Assembly: GCF_024124765.2 (NCBI RefSeq)
Contig: NZ_JAMXSR020000002.1
Span: forward strand, 18,501 to 82,500
Reading direction: 5' to 3'
From: Sphingomonas sp. H160509
GTDB taxonomy: Bacteria; Pseudomonadota; Alphaproteobacteria; Sphingomonadales; Sphingomonadaceae
DNA: 64,000 nt
Part shown: positions 29,003 to 39,041 of the stretch, piece after piece
How positions within the stretch are numbered: position 1 is the stretch's first letter
How the letters are laid out: every line of letters begins with the position of its first letter
Position numbers and translations under genes: made by a program
Notes under the pieces: generated by a model
Told to the model about the DNA's origin: nothing
Seen by the model: only the letters and a program-made list of their open reading frames with translations
Databases searched by the model: none

Positions 29003-31344
29003 TCATCGACCTTCGACCAAGCGAACAAGCTTGGCGGGATCCTGCCCCGTCGGTAGCGCGGTCGAAGCGCTAAGCCGTGCGGCGGTGTCGTCCCAGCGTA
29101 ATGTCGCCGACTTGCCGCCGTCCTTTCTGTAGGCGTTGGTGGTGCCATCGTCGTCGTAGAGCGAGAAACTGGTGCTCCGGCCCGGATAGATGCGGATGGA
29201 CTCTAACGGCTGGCGCGTCGAGGTGCTCGGCACCTGAACGCCGATCGGTAGAATGGATCCGGCGCGGACGAACAGCGGGATCTGATCGACCGGTGCGGCA
29301 ACATCGATCGTTTGGCCGCCAGTGTACTTTTTCTCAGTCCAAAAATCATACCAGTCGGCACCAAGGGGGAGATAGACCTTTCGGCTGGTAACGCCTTGGT
29401 CGGTGACGGGGGCAACGAGGAAGGCGGGGCCGAACATGTACTCGTCGCCCATGTCGGCGACCTTCGGATCGTTCGGGAAATCCATAAACAGCGCGCGCAT
29501 GAATGGTGCGCCGGTCTGATATGTCGTGTGCCCGAGCGAGTATATGTACGGGATCAGCGAATAACGGAGCTTTAGAAACTTCGCGAGGACGGGTTCGGCG
29601 GCGGCGCCGTAATCCCAGAGTGCCGTGCCGGGACGCTGGCCATGGATACGCAGTGTCGGGGGTGAAGCTGTTATAGGCGAACCAGCGGGTGAAAAGCTCT
29701 GGGTAATCGGCATAGCTCGGTGACATTGCGGCCGCGCCGGCAGGGTCGAGGAGCACGGGGTTCAACGCCTTGGGGCCGTTCGGATACTGCCAACCGCCGG
29801 TGTCGCTGCTCCAATAGGCCATGCCGGTTGCGGTGAAGCCGAGGCCCGCAGGGACTTGGCGACGCAAGGCTTCCCAAGTCGACTGAATGTCCGACGACCA
29901 GAACAACGCGCCGTTGCGCTGCGTACCGAGATAGGCGGCGCGTGACAGGATCAGATTACGGAAATCAGGTCGGTCGCGTGCCGAGCCGTCGGCGACCCCC
30001 GTAGTATGCACGAGCGGGTAGAGGTTATGATAGCGGTCACCCGATCCGATCGAGTAGAAATGGCCGTCCGGCACTAGATCCGGCTCGGTCTCGTCGAGCC
30101 AGAACCAGTCGAAGCCTTGGCTGGCGATGTTGTCGCGGATCTTACCCCAGAACCATTCGCGCGCGTCCGGGTTGGTCAGAATCGAGCAGGCCGCCGGTAC
30201 GGTCGGAGCGGATCGGCAGCCCGTCGACCACGCCGCCGTCCTTTTCGTGAAGCATCCAGCCTTTAGTCGCTAGCATGTCGTAATAGCGCGACTCCCGCTC
30301 GAACCGCGGCCAGACGCTGATGATCGAGCGCATGCCGAGGCCCTTGAGCGTGTCGTTCATGCCCTTGGGATCGGGGAAATAGCTGCGGTCGATGTCCAGC
30401 TGCCCCATCCGCGACCAGTAGAACCAGTCGAGCACCATCACGTCGAGCGGCAGGTTGCGCTTGCGATACCCTTCCGCGACGGCGAGCAGCTCAGCCTGTG
30501 TCTCGTAGCGCGCCTTGGACTGGATCAGTCCGAAGGCGGCCTTGGGGGGCAGGGGAGTGGCGCCGGTGAGCTTCGCGTAACCCGCATAGATCTCGTCGGT
30601 GGTCGCGCCGCTGATGACGAAGAACGAGACGCGCTCCCCGACGTTAGACTGCCAGTGCGTCGAATTGTGCAGCCCCGGCGACACCGTCGTCGCCGACGGA
30701 TTATCCCAGACGATGCCATAGCCCTTGTTGGTAACCATAAACGGCACGCAGAGCGTCTCGCCGGCGGGGGCATCGTAATTGTGACGGCAGTCGATCGTGC
30801 GCCCCTTTAGATCGAGCTTGCCTTCCTGGTTCTGGCCAAGGCCGTAATAATGCTCGTCGGGATGCACCGCGAAGCTGGCGCCGACGCGGAACGTCTTTTC
30901 GCCGTTGATGGTCTGCGGCGCCATTTCCCAGCCGGTCATCTCGGCGAGCGCGCTGCCGTCGGCGCGCTTGAACGTGATCCCGACGCCCGGCAGCGAGGGC
31001 GCGAAATAGCGTTCCATCTGGCTGGGTGCCTTAGGCCAAGGCTTGGCATCGACCGTGATCGACAGCGCGGAAGAAGCTAAAACGTCGCCGCTGGCATCGG
31101 TGCGGTGGCTCCAACCGGTCGCGTCGGGCTTGGCGTTAGGGCCAGGCCCGGGTGCGGCCGTCACCTCGTCACGGTCGAGCGCGATCGTGACCCGGACGAT
31201 ATTAGGCGCATAGGGTTCGATCGCGACCAAGCTTCCATTGCGGTCGACGGTAGCGAGCGGCTTGGCGAGCGCGGGTGCGGCAAACGCGACCAGCGAGGCG
31301 CCGGTGGCGAGCAGCAGCGCGCGACGGATGGACGGACAGCTCAT
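29003..31344 (-). CDS. GH31 alpha-xylosidase/alpha-glucosidase, secreted; two frameshifts
   Basis: The ATG at 31344 follows GGGAGAGAGATA. A Sec signal (SCPSIRRALLLATGASLVAF to ALA) starts a GH31 enzyme of about 780 residues. The beta-sandwich is followed by the barrel motifs LDVMVLDWFYWSRMGQLDID and ISVWPRFERES. In the second frame follow DWFWLDETEPD (catalytic nucleophile) and MAYWSSDTGGWQYP (acid/base Asp). The C-terminal part has MFGPAFLVAPVTDQGV and LPLGADWYDFWT. Frame breaks lie near 30180 and in the CCCCC at 29658-29662. In a locus with a GH35 and a GH29 enzyme, removal of alpha-xylosyl residues from xyloglucan oligosaccharides is most likely. It is divergent from the GH35 gene. Confidence 0.88.
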
Positions 31345-31478
31345 TATCTCTCTCCCGGACGTGGCGCGGTTGTCCGCTTCACAATTTCACTTATGATATC
31401 CTTGTTCATCAGCGCAAGTCATGCTTGATCATACAAATAACATCGGGACCAGAGGGTATCCGTCCGGAGAGGAACATC

Positions 31479-33092
31479 ATGCGTATCGCACTTGCAACCT
31501 TGGCCCTGCTCGCTTCCGGCACGGCGTTCGCCCAATCGACGCCGATCCCAAAGATCGAGACGCGCGACGGGCGCCACGCGTTGATCGTCGATGGCGCGCC
31601 GTTCTTGATGCTCGGCGCACAAGCGAACAATTCAAGCAACTATGTATCGCAGTTGCCCGCGGTGTGGCCAATGCTCGACCGGATGCACGCTAACACGCTG
31701 GAGATGCCGGTCGCGTGGCAGCAGATCGAACCGATCGAAGGCAAGTTCGACTTCACATTCGTGCAAACGCTGCTCGACCAGGCGCGTACGCACGATAAGC
31801 GCGTCGTCCTGCTCTGGTTCGGCACGTGGAAGAACACGTCGTTCGCCTATACGCCCGACTGGGTAAAGCTCGACAATGTGCGCTTCCCCCGGATGAAGAC
31901 GCGCGATGGCAAGGATCATGGCGTGCTCTCAGCGATGTTCCCCGCGACGATGGAGGCGGATAAAAGGGCGTTCGTTGCGCTGATGACGTACCTCAAGGCG
32001 CATGATCCACAGAACACTGTGATTATGGTCCAGCCCGAGAACGAGACAGGCAGTTATAGTAACCCGCGCGATTATGGCGCGAAGGCGAATGCGCTGTTCA
32101 ATCAGGCAGTGCCAGCGTCCTTGACAAGGGCGCTTGGCAAAAAGCCCGGCACGTGGGGCGCGGTATTCGGCGCGCAGGCCGATCGGGCGTTCAACACATG
32201 GCACGTTGCGCGCTTCGTCGACGCGATCGCCGCGGCGGGCAAGGCGATCAAGCCCCTACCGATGTATGTAAATGCATCGCTTGCCGGACCCTCAAACGTG
32301 CCCGATCCCAACGGCGTTGCGAGCGGCGGGCCGCAGCAGGACGTGCTTGACATCTGGAAGGCGGCAGCGCCGTCGATCGATGCTGCAGCGCCCGACATTT
32401 ACGACCGCAAGGCGAGCAACGTCGTTGCATATCTCGGAGCCTATACGCGGCCGGACAACGCTTTGCTGGTGCCCGAGATCGGCAATGCGACCGACTTCGC
32501 ACGGTTCTTCTGGCTGGCGCTGGGGCGCGGCGCCGTCGGCTATGCACCGTTCGGCATGGATGACACCGGGTACTCAAACTATCCGCTCGGCGCAAAGATG
32601 CTGGACGACGAGACGGTAGGGGCAATCGGCGGCAAATACGCATTGTTCGCACCAATAGCGCGCGAATGGGCGAAAGTAGCGCTCACGTGTCCGACCTGGG
32701 GCGTTGCCAAGGGCGACGACGGCGCGGCGCAGTCGACGGTGATGGGCGACTGGTCGATTACGGCGAGCTTCGGCCAGTGGCAGTTTGGGCAGAAGGAATG
32801 GACTTGGATCAAGTCGGATAAGCCGGGCTGGGCGGACCAGCCGGTCGGCGGCGCGGTGGTGGCGCAACTGTCACCCAACGAATTTCTGGTCGCAGGCGAT
32901 TATGTGCGACTGAACTTCGGCATGACGTCGAGCGGGCCGGCCAAGGGAATGATGGTGCGAGTCGAGGAGGGGACGCTGACCGGCGGCCGCTGGACAACGA
33001 CAGCGGTGTGGAATGGGGACCAAACAGATTATGGCCTCAACATCATCAACCGACCGCTGCTGCTCAAAGTGACGATGGGAGTGTATAAGTAG
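31479..33092 (+). CDS. GH35 beta-galactosidase with DUF5597 domain
   Basis: An intact protein of 538 residues with a GGAGAGGAAC ribosome-binding site and a Sec signal (RIALATLALLASGTAFAQ). The acid/base glutamate lies in MVQPENETGSY (Glu187 or 189 region), the nucleophile in LLVPEIGN (Glu333). The C-terminal part (QFGQKEWTWIKSDKPGW, then SPNEFLVAGDYVRLNF) is the DUF5597 domain. Length and domain order match the xyloglucan-active Bgl35A of Cellvibrio japonicus. It would remove galactose from the side chains of xyloglucan oligosaccharides, probably in the periplasm. Confidence 0.92.
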   Translation: MRIALATLALLASGTAFAQSTPIPKIETRDGRHALIVDGAPFLMLGAQANNSSNYVSQLPAVWPMLDRMHANTLEMPVAWQQIEPIEGKFDFTFVQTLLDQARTHDKRVVLLWFGTWKNTSFAYTPDWVKLDNVRFPRMKTRDGKDHGVLSAMFPATMEADKRAFVALMTYLKAHDPQNTVIMVQPENETGSYSNPRDYGAKANALFNQAVPASLTRALGKKPGTWGAVFGAQADRAFNTWHVARFVDAIAAAGKAIKPLPMYVNASLAGPSNVPDPNGVASGGPQQDVLDIWKAAAPSIDAAAPDIYDRKASNVVAYLGAYTRPDNALLVPEIGNATDFARFFWLALGRGAVGYAPFGMDDTGYSNYPLGAKMLDDETVGAIGGKYALFAPIAREWAKVALTCPTWGVAKGDDGAAQSTVMGDWSITASFGQWQFGQKEWTWIKSDKPGWADQPVGGAVVAQLSPNEFLVAGDYVRLNFGMTSSGPAKGMMVRVEEGTLTGGRWTTTAVWNGDQTDYGLNIINRPLLLKVTMGVYK

Positions 33093-33115
33093 GCGTCGCC
33101 TTGTTGCCCCTGACT

Positions 33116-33142
33116 TCCCGGCAAGCGCCGCGCTAGCCGGGA
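33116..33142. terminator. Stem-loop between convergent genes
   Basis: TCCCGGC at 33116-33122 pairs with GCCGGGA at 33136-33142, with an inner AGCG-CCG-CGCT stem. It lies 24 bases after the GH35 stop and could stop transcription in both directions. There is no T-run, so the termination role is inferred. Confidence 0.5.
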
Positions 33143-33169
33143 TGGTGTCTCGGCCAGACCGATATATCG

Positions 33170-33319
33170 TCAACTGAACCCCCGCCCTCCGCCAGATGGC
33201 GTTAAATCATACCAATTCGCGGCCTTCGATGTGCACCGCTCGATTTCGCCGCGCGCTCGGCCGGTGGCAAAGCTCGAGGCGGCGGTGCCAGCGAGGACGC
33301 CGCGGCGGTCATACGTCAT
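33170..33319 (-). pseudogene. Start of a Tat-exported protein, truncated after about 49 codons
   Basis: The ATG overlaps the stop of the SGNH esterase gene (ATGA), and the product begins MTYDRRGVLAGTAASSFATG, a plausible twin-arginine signal. The frame closes after 49 residues, right before the convergent terminator. It looks like the remaining 5' end of a third gene of the esterase operon, lost by deletion; the rest of that gene is not visible between 33093 and 33170. Confidence 0.45.
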
Positions 33320-34111
33320 TTGCCGGTTCCCAGTGTCTTGGCGATCGCAGCCAGCGCGAGGGGGTTTCATGATAGCGTAGCCGGCGGGAGTCGGGTGGAC
33401 GCCGTCGCTCGATAGACCGGGTTTCATGCCACCCTCGGGCGTGGTCAACGCTGTGTAATAGTCGACATACGTGTAGCCGTGCGTCTTCGCGTAGCCCCGT
33501 ATCCAGGCGTTAAGTTCGACGATCTGCGGCGAGGGACGCTTCGACGGGTTCCACGGGAAGGCGCTGGCGGGCGGGGTCGAAGCCAAAATTACCTTGATAC
33601 CGTTTGCGTGAGCGAGTTCGGCCATACTGGCGATGTTACCCTCAACGGTCGCCATCGTCGCGGCGCCCGTATTACCCGCGATGTCGTTGGTGCCAGCCAT
33701 GATGTGTACCGCCTTGGGGTGAAGCAGGACTACGTCGTTGCGGAAACGGATCAACATCTGCGGCGTGGTCTGGCCGCTGATTCCACGGTCGAGAAGGCCG
33801 TTTGCGAACAGCGACGCGTCCGCGCCGATCCAGTTGTCAGTGATCGAATCGCCCAGAAAGACGACGCGCGCAGGTGTCTTCAGCGCGGCGTTCTGCGCGG
33901 CGTAGCGGCAGATCTGACCATAATCGCGCGTCAGCATGTGCAGATTATACATCTGGTAGCTGTCGGTTGGCTTAGGATGAGTAGGACACGGGTCGGCTAC
34001 GATGCCTACGGCGTCATCGGCGTAGGGGTCGCCGGGGATTATAGTCTGTGCAGAGGCAGGCGCTGAGAGTAGGAGGGCGGCAAGTAGAGCTGCGAGACTT
34101 TGGTGGGGCAT
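33316..34111 (-). CDS. SGNH/GDSL hydrolase (acetylesterase-like), secreted; one frameshift
   Basis: I chose the ATG at 34111, one base after the previous stop. A Sec signal (HQSLAALLAALLLSAPASAQ) leads to SGNH blocks VVFLGDSITDNW (Ser), ISGQTTPQ (Gly), MAGTNDIAGNTG (Asn) and LSSDGVHPTPAGYAIM (Asp-His). An extra base in the run of C (33360-33364) shifts the last codons. The corrected frame ends LALAAIAKTLGTGK with a stop at 33316, about 265 residues. With its paralogue upstream it forms an esterase pair in the glycan locus and probably removes O-acetyl groups from the polysaccharide. Confidence 0.86.
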
Positions 34112-34112
34112 A

Positions 34113-34892
34113 TCAGTTCCTTGCAAGTGCAGAGGCGATCGCGCGGGCGGCGATCGGAGTCATGCGGGCATAGCCGATGTCGAGGGGGTGTACGCCGTCG
34201 GTGGTGTAGGCGTGGCCAAGCAGGCCGTTGTCGTCGACCAGTACATCATAGTAGTCGGCATAGGCATAGCCGCGCCTTGCACAGAACGCGCGGAGCCAGG
34301 CGTTGAGGACGCGGAGTTCGTCGGGTTTCCGCTCCTTGACGACATCGCGTGCGGCTTCGGTATAGTTGTTTACCGGGAGCAGTGATCCAAACACGACTTT
34401 GATGTGATGCACGTCGGCTAGGTCGGCCATGGCTTCCCAGTTGGTTTCGATCTGCTCGGGGGCTTCTTGTTGCAGGAAGCCCTGCACGTCGTTGACGCCA
34501 GCGAGGATCACCACTGCCTGTGGGTCGAGCGCGATCACGTCTTCGTGGAAGCGGAGAACCATCTGCGCGGTGACCTGGCTGCCAATTCCACGGTTGATAT
34601 AGGGTTGGCCAGGGAAGCTGACGGTAAGATTCCAGCGGTCGGTGATGGAGTCGCCGAGAAATACGACGCGGCGCTCGCCGGGTTTGCGGGCCGGAAGGGC
34701 GGCATTGGCCTTTTGATAGATGTAGCGTTCGCCGAAATCCTGCATCAAGCTCGGCACCAGTTTTGCGCGGAATGGGCCGAGCCAGCGTCCCCAGTCCTTT
34801 TCCACGACCGTCCTGCGCTCGGGTGAGCTTTGATAATTTTGTGCGCTGGCCGCGCCAGAAAGGAGCGCTAGGATGAGGAACGCCGCGTTCAT
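34113..34892 (-). CDS. SGNH/GDSL hydrolase (acetylesterase-like), secreted
   Basis: I chose the ATG at 34892, which starts a Sec signal (MNAAFLILALLSGAASAQ); an upstream in-frame start adds an unlikely charged leader. The 259-residue protein has RVVFLGDSITDRWN (Ser), GIGSQVTAQM (Gly), ILAGVNDVQG (Asn) and TTDGVHPLDIGYARM (Asp-His). It is clearly related to, but different from, the downstream SGNH protein, so the two may act on different acetyl positions. First gene of the minus-strand operon next to iclR. Confidence 0.88.
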   Translation of the reverse strand: MNAAFLILALLSGAASAQNYQSSPERRTVVEKDWGRWLGPFRAKLVPSLMQDFGERYIYQKANAALPARKPGERRVVFLGDSITDRWNLTVSFPGQPYINRGIGSQVTAQMVLRFHEDVIALDPQAVVILAGVNDVQGFLQQEAPEQIETNWEAMADLADVHHIKVVFGSLLPVNNYTEAARDVVKERKPDELRVLNAWLRAFCARRGYAYADYYDVLVDDNGLLGHAYTTDGVHPLDIGYARMTPIAARAIASALARN

Positions 34893-35088
34893 GGAAGTGT
34901 GCCGTGATGCGTCGCGAAGGTTGCGAACAGACCGGGTCACGTCAATGTCCAGCGATCGACGGTCCGCGCATGATCGAGGCGCATGCTCTTCATGTTAGCG
35001 GCGTCCGCAGGCGCGTACACCATCTCTGTCTGGTGGATTGCGCACACGCTTGCGGCGCCTCTGCGTGGAACAGGATCATGGGATGAGG

Positions 35089-35883
35089 TCATGCGGATGA
35101 AACTTCTTGGCGATCAGCGCCGACGCGATCGTGCACCACGGGAGTGAGCTGTTCGGCTATTGTGGCTGCGGCCTCGCGCAGGACGGTCTTGGAGGCGTCA
35201 AGCGTCACGCGAGTAGCGGGACCATCGACGAACGGCATAGTCAAAGCGGCACGCGCGATTCCTGCAGCGAGGATAGGTACCGATAGGTCGGTGATGCCGT
35301 TCAGTACCGGGCTAGGACTCGTGCCGCAACCATTGGCGGCGAGTTCGCTGAGCTTTGCCGCAAGCCCGGCTTCTTCGATCTTGACGCCGGTCTGGCGAAT
35401 GTCGTCCAGCATCGCCCGCCTCGTCTCGATGGTCTGGAAGGCGAGCAGGACACGTCCTGAAGCCGAGTTGTGAAGAGGGCGTCGATATCCCACGCGCACT
35501 GCGAACCCGGAGAGGCCTGGTGCCTCCATCCCGGCGATGACGACCATTTCAGCGCCGGATACGACGGCCAGATGGCAACTTTGCCCGGTTTTGCGAGCGA
35601 CATCGCGCATCAATGGTAGCGCGGTCGAGACGAGATCCCGGACAGGCGGTTGGCCCATGCTGAGCGCGAACAACCGGTCCGTCAGCCGGTAGCCGTCGTC
35701 ACCGCGCGCGATGTAGCGATACTCCTCGAGCACCTGAAGCATCCGAAAGATTTCGCTCACCGATCGACCGAGTGCGGTCGATATATCTGACATCATTAGC
35801 GGAGCGCTGGCCGAGGCGAGCAACTCAAGGATTTCGAGCCCCTTGACCAGCGCGGGCGCCTGGTAACGCGATTTGCTCTCCAT
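35089..35883 (-). CDS. IclR family transcriptional regulator
   Basis: An intact protein of 264 residues. The N-terminal winged helix has PALVKGLEILELLASA and MSDISTALGRSVSEIFRML. The C-terminal effector domain has CHLAVVSGAEMVVIAGME, RRPLHNSASGRVLLAF and ITDLSVPIL. It lies between the esterase operon and the divergent TonB receptor gene, and is the only regulator in the glycan locus. IclR proteins usually bind small sugar or acid effectors; a monosaccharide released from the glycan is a reasonable guess. Confidence 0.93.
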   Translation of the reverse strand: MESKSRYQAPALVKGLEILELLASASAPLMMSDISTALGRSVSEIFRMLQVLEEYRYIARGDDGYRLTDRLFALSMGQPPVRDLVSTALPLMRDVARKTGQSCHLAVVSGAEMVVIAGMEAPGLSGFAVRVGYRRPLHNSASGRVLLAFQTIETRRAMLDDIRQTGVKIEEAGLAAKLSELAANGCGTSPSPVLNGITDLSVPILAAGIARAALTMPFVDGPATRVTLDASKTVLREAAATIAEQLTPVVHDRVGADRQEVSSA

Positions 35884-36057
35884 ACCTCTCCTTCACGGAC
35901 TGTCGCGTGCCGCTTCTACGGCAGCGCCGTTTCCACCGCAAAGTACGAGGAAATAATTACGCATGAAACCCACTTTTATATATCATACTTATTCGCTTGA
36001 AGATAAAGACTGGGGCTAGGGTCCCGTTAGAGGCCGCCAAGTCAGGAGAGTGAGACG

Positions 36058-38949
36058 ATGACCTCAGCTAAGACCCCGCGCGCTAGTCGCAACCAGCTGC
36101 ACGCCGGCACCTCGGCGCTTGCGCTTCTCATGATCTGGGCGAGCCCCGTCGCGGCGCAATCCACGGTCAATCCGCAGGACGCAGCAGCGCAGAGTGGGAC
36201 TGTCTCGCCGAGCGGCGATCAAGGCGTTGCCGATCCGCAGTCGACCGGCAGTGGTCCCGCCGACGGGGACATCGTCGTCACCGGCGTTCGCGCCAGCCTG
36301 TCGAGCGCGCAGGCGATCAAACGCAACGCCGACCAGATTGTGGATTCGATCGTCGCGGAAGACATTGGCAAGCTGCCCGACCGAAACGTTGCCGAAGCAC
36401 TGCAGCGCATTACCGGCGTGCAGATCCAGCGTAGCTTCGGCGAGGGAAGCCAGGTCGCCATCCGTGGGCTTAGCCAGGTCCGTACTGAGATAAACGGCCG
36501 CGACGTGTTCACTGCCAATGGCGGTCGCAACCTGAGCCTAGAGGACGTGCCGTCCGAACTGCTGGCCGGCGTCGACGTCTACAAGAACCCGTCGGCCGAA
36601 CAGATCGAAGGCGGTCTGGGCGGCCTGATCAACTTGCGCACGCGCAAACCGTTCGACTTCGACGGCTTCAAGGCATCGATCAGTGGCAGCTCGAACTATT
36701 ACGACCTGTACAGCACGACCAAGCCCCAAGCTAACCTGTTGCTGTCCGATCGTTGGAGTACAGGCATAGGCGAGATAGGCGTCCTCGTTGACCTCGCGTA
36801 TCAGCAAACCGCGTTCCGCCAGGACCAGATTTCCAGCCAGCCCTTCTACCTCCTCAACGAGGCGCGCAACGCGAACGGCACGTTCGTCAATCCGCTCGAC
36901 GCTGCGACTGCTGCTGGCCTCGGGCGCACCGGTACACCGACCTATCTGTCGCACGGTGTCGGCATTGGCGAGTATCTGGGTGACCGACGACGCCTCGGTA
37001 CTGACATCGCGGTGCAATGGAAGCCAACCGACCGCCTGTTGCTCACCGGCGAGTACATCCGTTCGGACTTCAAGTTTCGTTACGGCGACTACAGTTATTT
37101 CGCGTATACGGGCGACAATCCGATCACCCCGGACTTTACCAAGCCGTTCACCTTCGACAAGGACGGCAACTTTACTAGTGGCACCTTTGCCGACGTGCCG
37201 ACCAACGCCAACACCAGTCTCGAGACGCGCCATTCAGTCACCAGCGACTACTCGCTGAACGCCAAGTGGAACCCGACCGACCGACTGACGGTCAACGCCG
37301 ATGCGCAATACGTCCGCGGCGTCACAGATGGCACGCGATCGATCGTGATCCTGAGTTCGACCGCCGAGCGGCTATACGAGGCCACCGGCAAGGGCGTAGT
37401 GCCGACCTTCCAGATCTCGCCGGACGGCAACGCCGCCAACGGCAACGGGTCGACCGTCGATCCGTCCAACTACGCTTCGGGCGGCGGCTACCTCGACCAT
37501 ATCGAGCATTCAATCGGCACCGAGAAGGCGGGTCGCCTCGATGCAACCTACAAGTTCGATGGCTTCCTCAAGTCGATCAGCGGCGGTCTGCGCTACACGG
37601 ATCGTTCGGCTGTTACCGACAGCAGCGGTTATGCGTATTACGGGCTCAACCGTCCGCTCGCACCAGATCTGTACGAAGTGCGACCGTTCGCGGGTAGCCT
37701 GTATCGCGGCTATCAAGGCGTGCCGGCGGGCGCAGTGTTCTTCAGCCGCAACACCGTGCTTGATTATGATGCGACACGGGCGGCGCTCGCCCCCTATGTC
37801 GACCCATCGCAGACGGCCGCGCTACTCCAGGGCGTCGGTTATCTGCCGAGTGATCGCAACACGCAGAGCGAGAAGACCTATACCGCTTACGGCGTCGCCA
37901 AATTCGGTGTTTCAGCCTTCGCGGTTCCGATCGACGGCAATATCGGCCTGCGGGTAGTCAAGACTAAAGTCGGTACTTCGGGTTTTGAAAGCCGCTCGGC
38001 GCAGGTGCAGACCGGCACTGACGCGACTACCGGCCAGCCGATCTTCGGCAACGGGCCCGTCGCGTTCGTGCCGATCAGCGTGAATTCGAATTATACCAAG
38101 TTCCTGCCCAGCGTGAACCTGACATTCCATTTCACCGACAGGCTCCAGTTGCGTCTCGCGGCATCGAAGGGGCTGACGCGTCCCGACTTCTCGCAACTCA
38201 ACCCGAACATCGCGATCAATGAATTCGTTGCGACCGGCGGTCAGCGGACCGGAAGCTCGGGCAATGCGAACCTGCGCCCGCTTACTGCCTACCAAGCCGA
38301 CGCTTCGCTCGAATTTTATGTGTCGAAGAGCACGTCGATCTACGCGGCAGGGTTCTACAAAAAGGTCGACGGCTTTATCGCCAACGTCACTGCGCCAGAG
38401 ACGTACACCTTTGGCGCCAACACCTACATCTATCAGATTACGCGTCCGCTGAACGGCGACAACGGTACGATCAAGGGCTTCGAGGTCGGTGGCAACACCT
38501 TCTTCGATTTCCTGCCGGGTTGGCTTTCGGGTTTCGGCACGCAGGCAAACTTCACGTTCGTCGACAGCAAGGCGCCCAGCCCTGGCGCGCGAGACACGTC
38601 GGGCAACCAGTTGCTGGTGCCGCTCGAGAAGCTGTCCAAGTACAGCTACAACCTGATTGGATTTTACGACCAGGGTGCTCTGTCAGCACGTGTCGCGTAC
38701 AACTGGCGGAGCAAATTTGTGGACACAACGGCGGGTAATGGCACCGGCAATTTGCCCATCTTCAACGCTGCGCGCGGGCAACTTGATGCTTCTGTGACAT
38801 ATACAGTCGCACCGCACTTCGCGCTGACCGTCGACGGCACCAACCTGACCGATACTGAGAACCGTACCTATTACGGCTTGCCCAGCCGCCCGCAGTCGTC
38901 AGTTCTCAACGATCGCCGCATCAGCGTTACGGCGCGACTGACCTACTGA
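36058..38949 (+). CDS. TonB-dependent receptor (TIGR01782 type) of the glycan locus
   Basis: An intact protein of 963 residues with a GGAGAGTGAG ribosome-binding site. A long Sec signal ends ASPVAAQ. The plug has DIVVTGVRASLSSAQAIKRN, then VAEDIGKLPDRNVAEALQRI and the ELLAGVDVYKNPSAEQ region, the hallmark of sphingomonad/Caulobacter glycan receptors. The barrel ends in RISVTARLTY. It is divergent from iclR and upstream of the alpha-L-fucosidase. It probably imports oligosaccharides cut outside the cell. Substrate class is inferred from neighbours. Confidence 0.93.
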   Translation: MTSAKTPRASRNQLHAGTSALALLMIWASPVAAQSTVNPQDAAAQSGTVSPSGDQGVADPQSTGSGPADGDIVVTGVRASLSSAQAIKRNADQIVDSIVAEDIGKLPDRNVAEALQRITGVQIQRSFGEGSQVAIRGLSQVRTEINGRDVFTANGGRNLSLEDVPSELLAGVDVYKNPSAEQIEGGLGGLINLRTRKPFDFDGFKASISGSSNYYDLYSTTKPQANLLLSDRWSTGIGEIGVLVDLAYQQTAFRQDQISSQPFYLLNEARNANGTFVNPLDAATAAGLGRTGTPTYLSHGVGIGEYLGDRRRLGTDIAVQWKPTDRLLLTGEYIRSDFKFRYGDYSYFAYTGDNPITPDFTKPFTFDKDGNFTSGTFADVPTNANTSLETRHSVTSDYSLNAKWNPTDRLTVNADAQYVRGVTDGTRSIVILSSTAERLYEATGKGVVPTFQISPDGNAANGNGSTVDPSNYASGGGYLDHIEHSIGTEKAGRLDATYKFDGFLKSISGGLRYTDRSAVTDSSGYAYYGLNRPLAPDLYEVRPFAGSLYRGYQGVPAGAVFFSRNTVLDYDATRAALAPYVDPSQTAALLQGVGYLPSDRNTQSEKTYTAYGVAKFGVSAFAVPIDGNIGLRVVKTKVGTSGFESRSAQVQTGTDATTGQPIFGNGPVAFVPISVNSNYTKFLPSVNLTFHFTDRLQLRLAASKGLTRPDFSQLNPNIAINEFVATGGQRTGSSGNANLRPLTAYQADASLEFYVSKSTSIYAAGFYKKVDGFIANVTAPETYTFGANTYIYQITRPLNGDNGTIKGFEVGGNTFFDFLPGWLSGFGTQANFTFVDSKAPSPGARDTSGNQLLVPLEKLSKYSYNLIGFYDQGALSARVAYNWRSKFVDTTAGNGTGNLPIFNAARGQLDASVTYTVAPHFALTVDGTNLTDTENRTYYGLPSRPQSSVLNDRRISVTARLTY

Positions 38950-38978
38950 TCAGCTGCGTTTGCGCGTAGAATGCTCCC

Positions 38979-39026
38979 ATCGGTGAACTGGGTTCGTACG
39001 AGATAGACGAACCCAGTGACACCGAT
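38979..39026. promoter_or_regulatory. Long stem-loop between TonB receptor and fucosidase genes
   Basis: ACTGGGTTCGT (38987-38997) pairs with ACGAACCCAGT (39007-39017) around a 9-base loop. The outer arms ATCGGTG (38979-38985) and CACCGAT (39020-39026) extend it, leaving one- and two-base bulges. No T-run follows; the fucosidase ribosome-binding site comes directly after. It could protect the receptor mRNA, partly terminate, or weaken fucosidase translation. Confidence 0.65.
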
Positions 39027-39041
39027 AAAGAGGAACGAACA

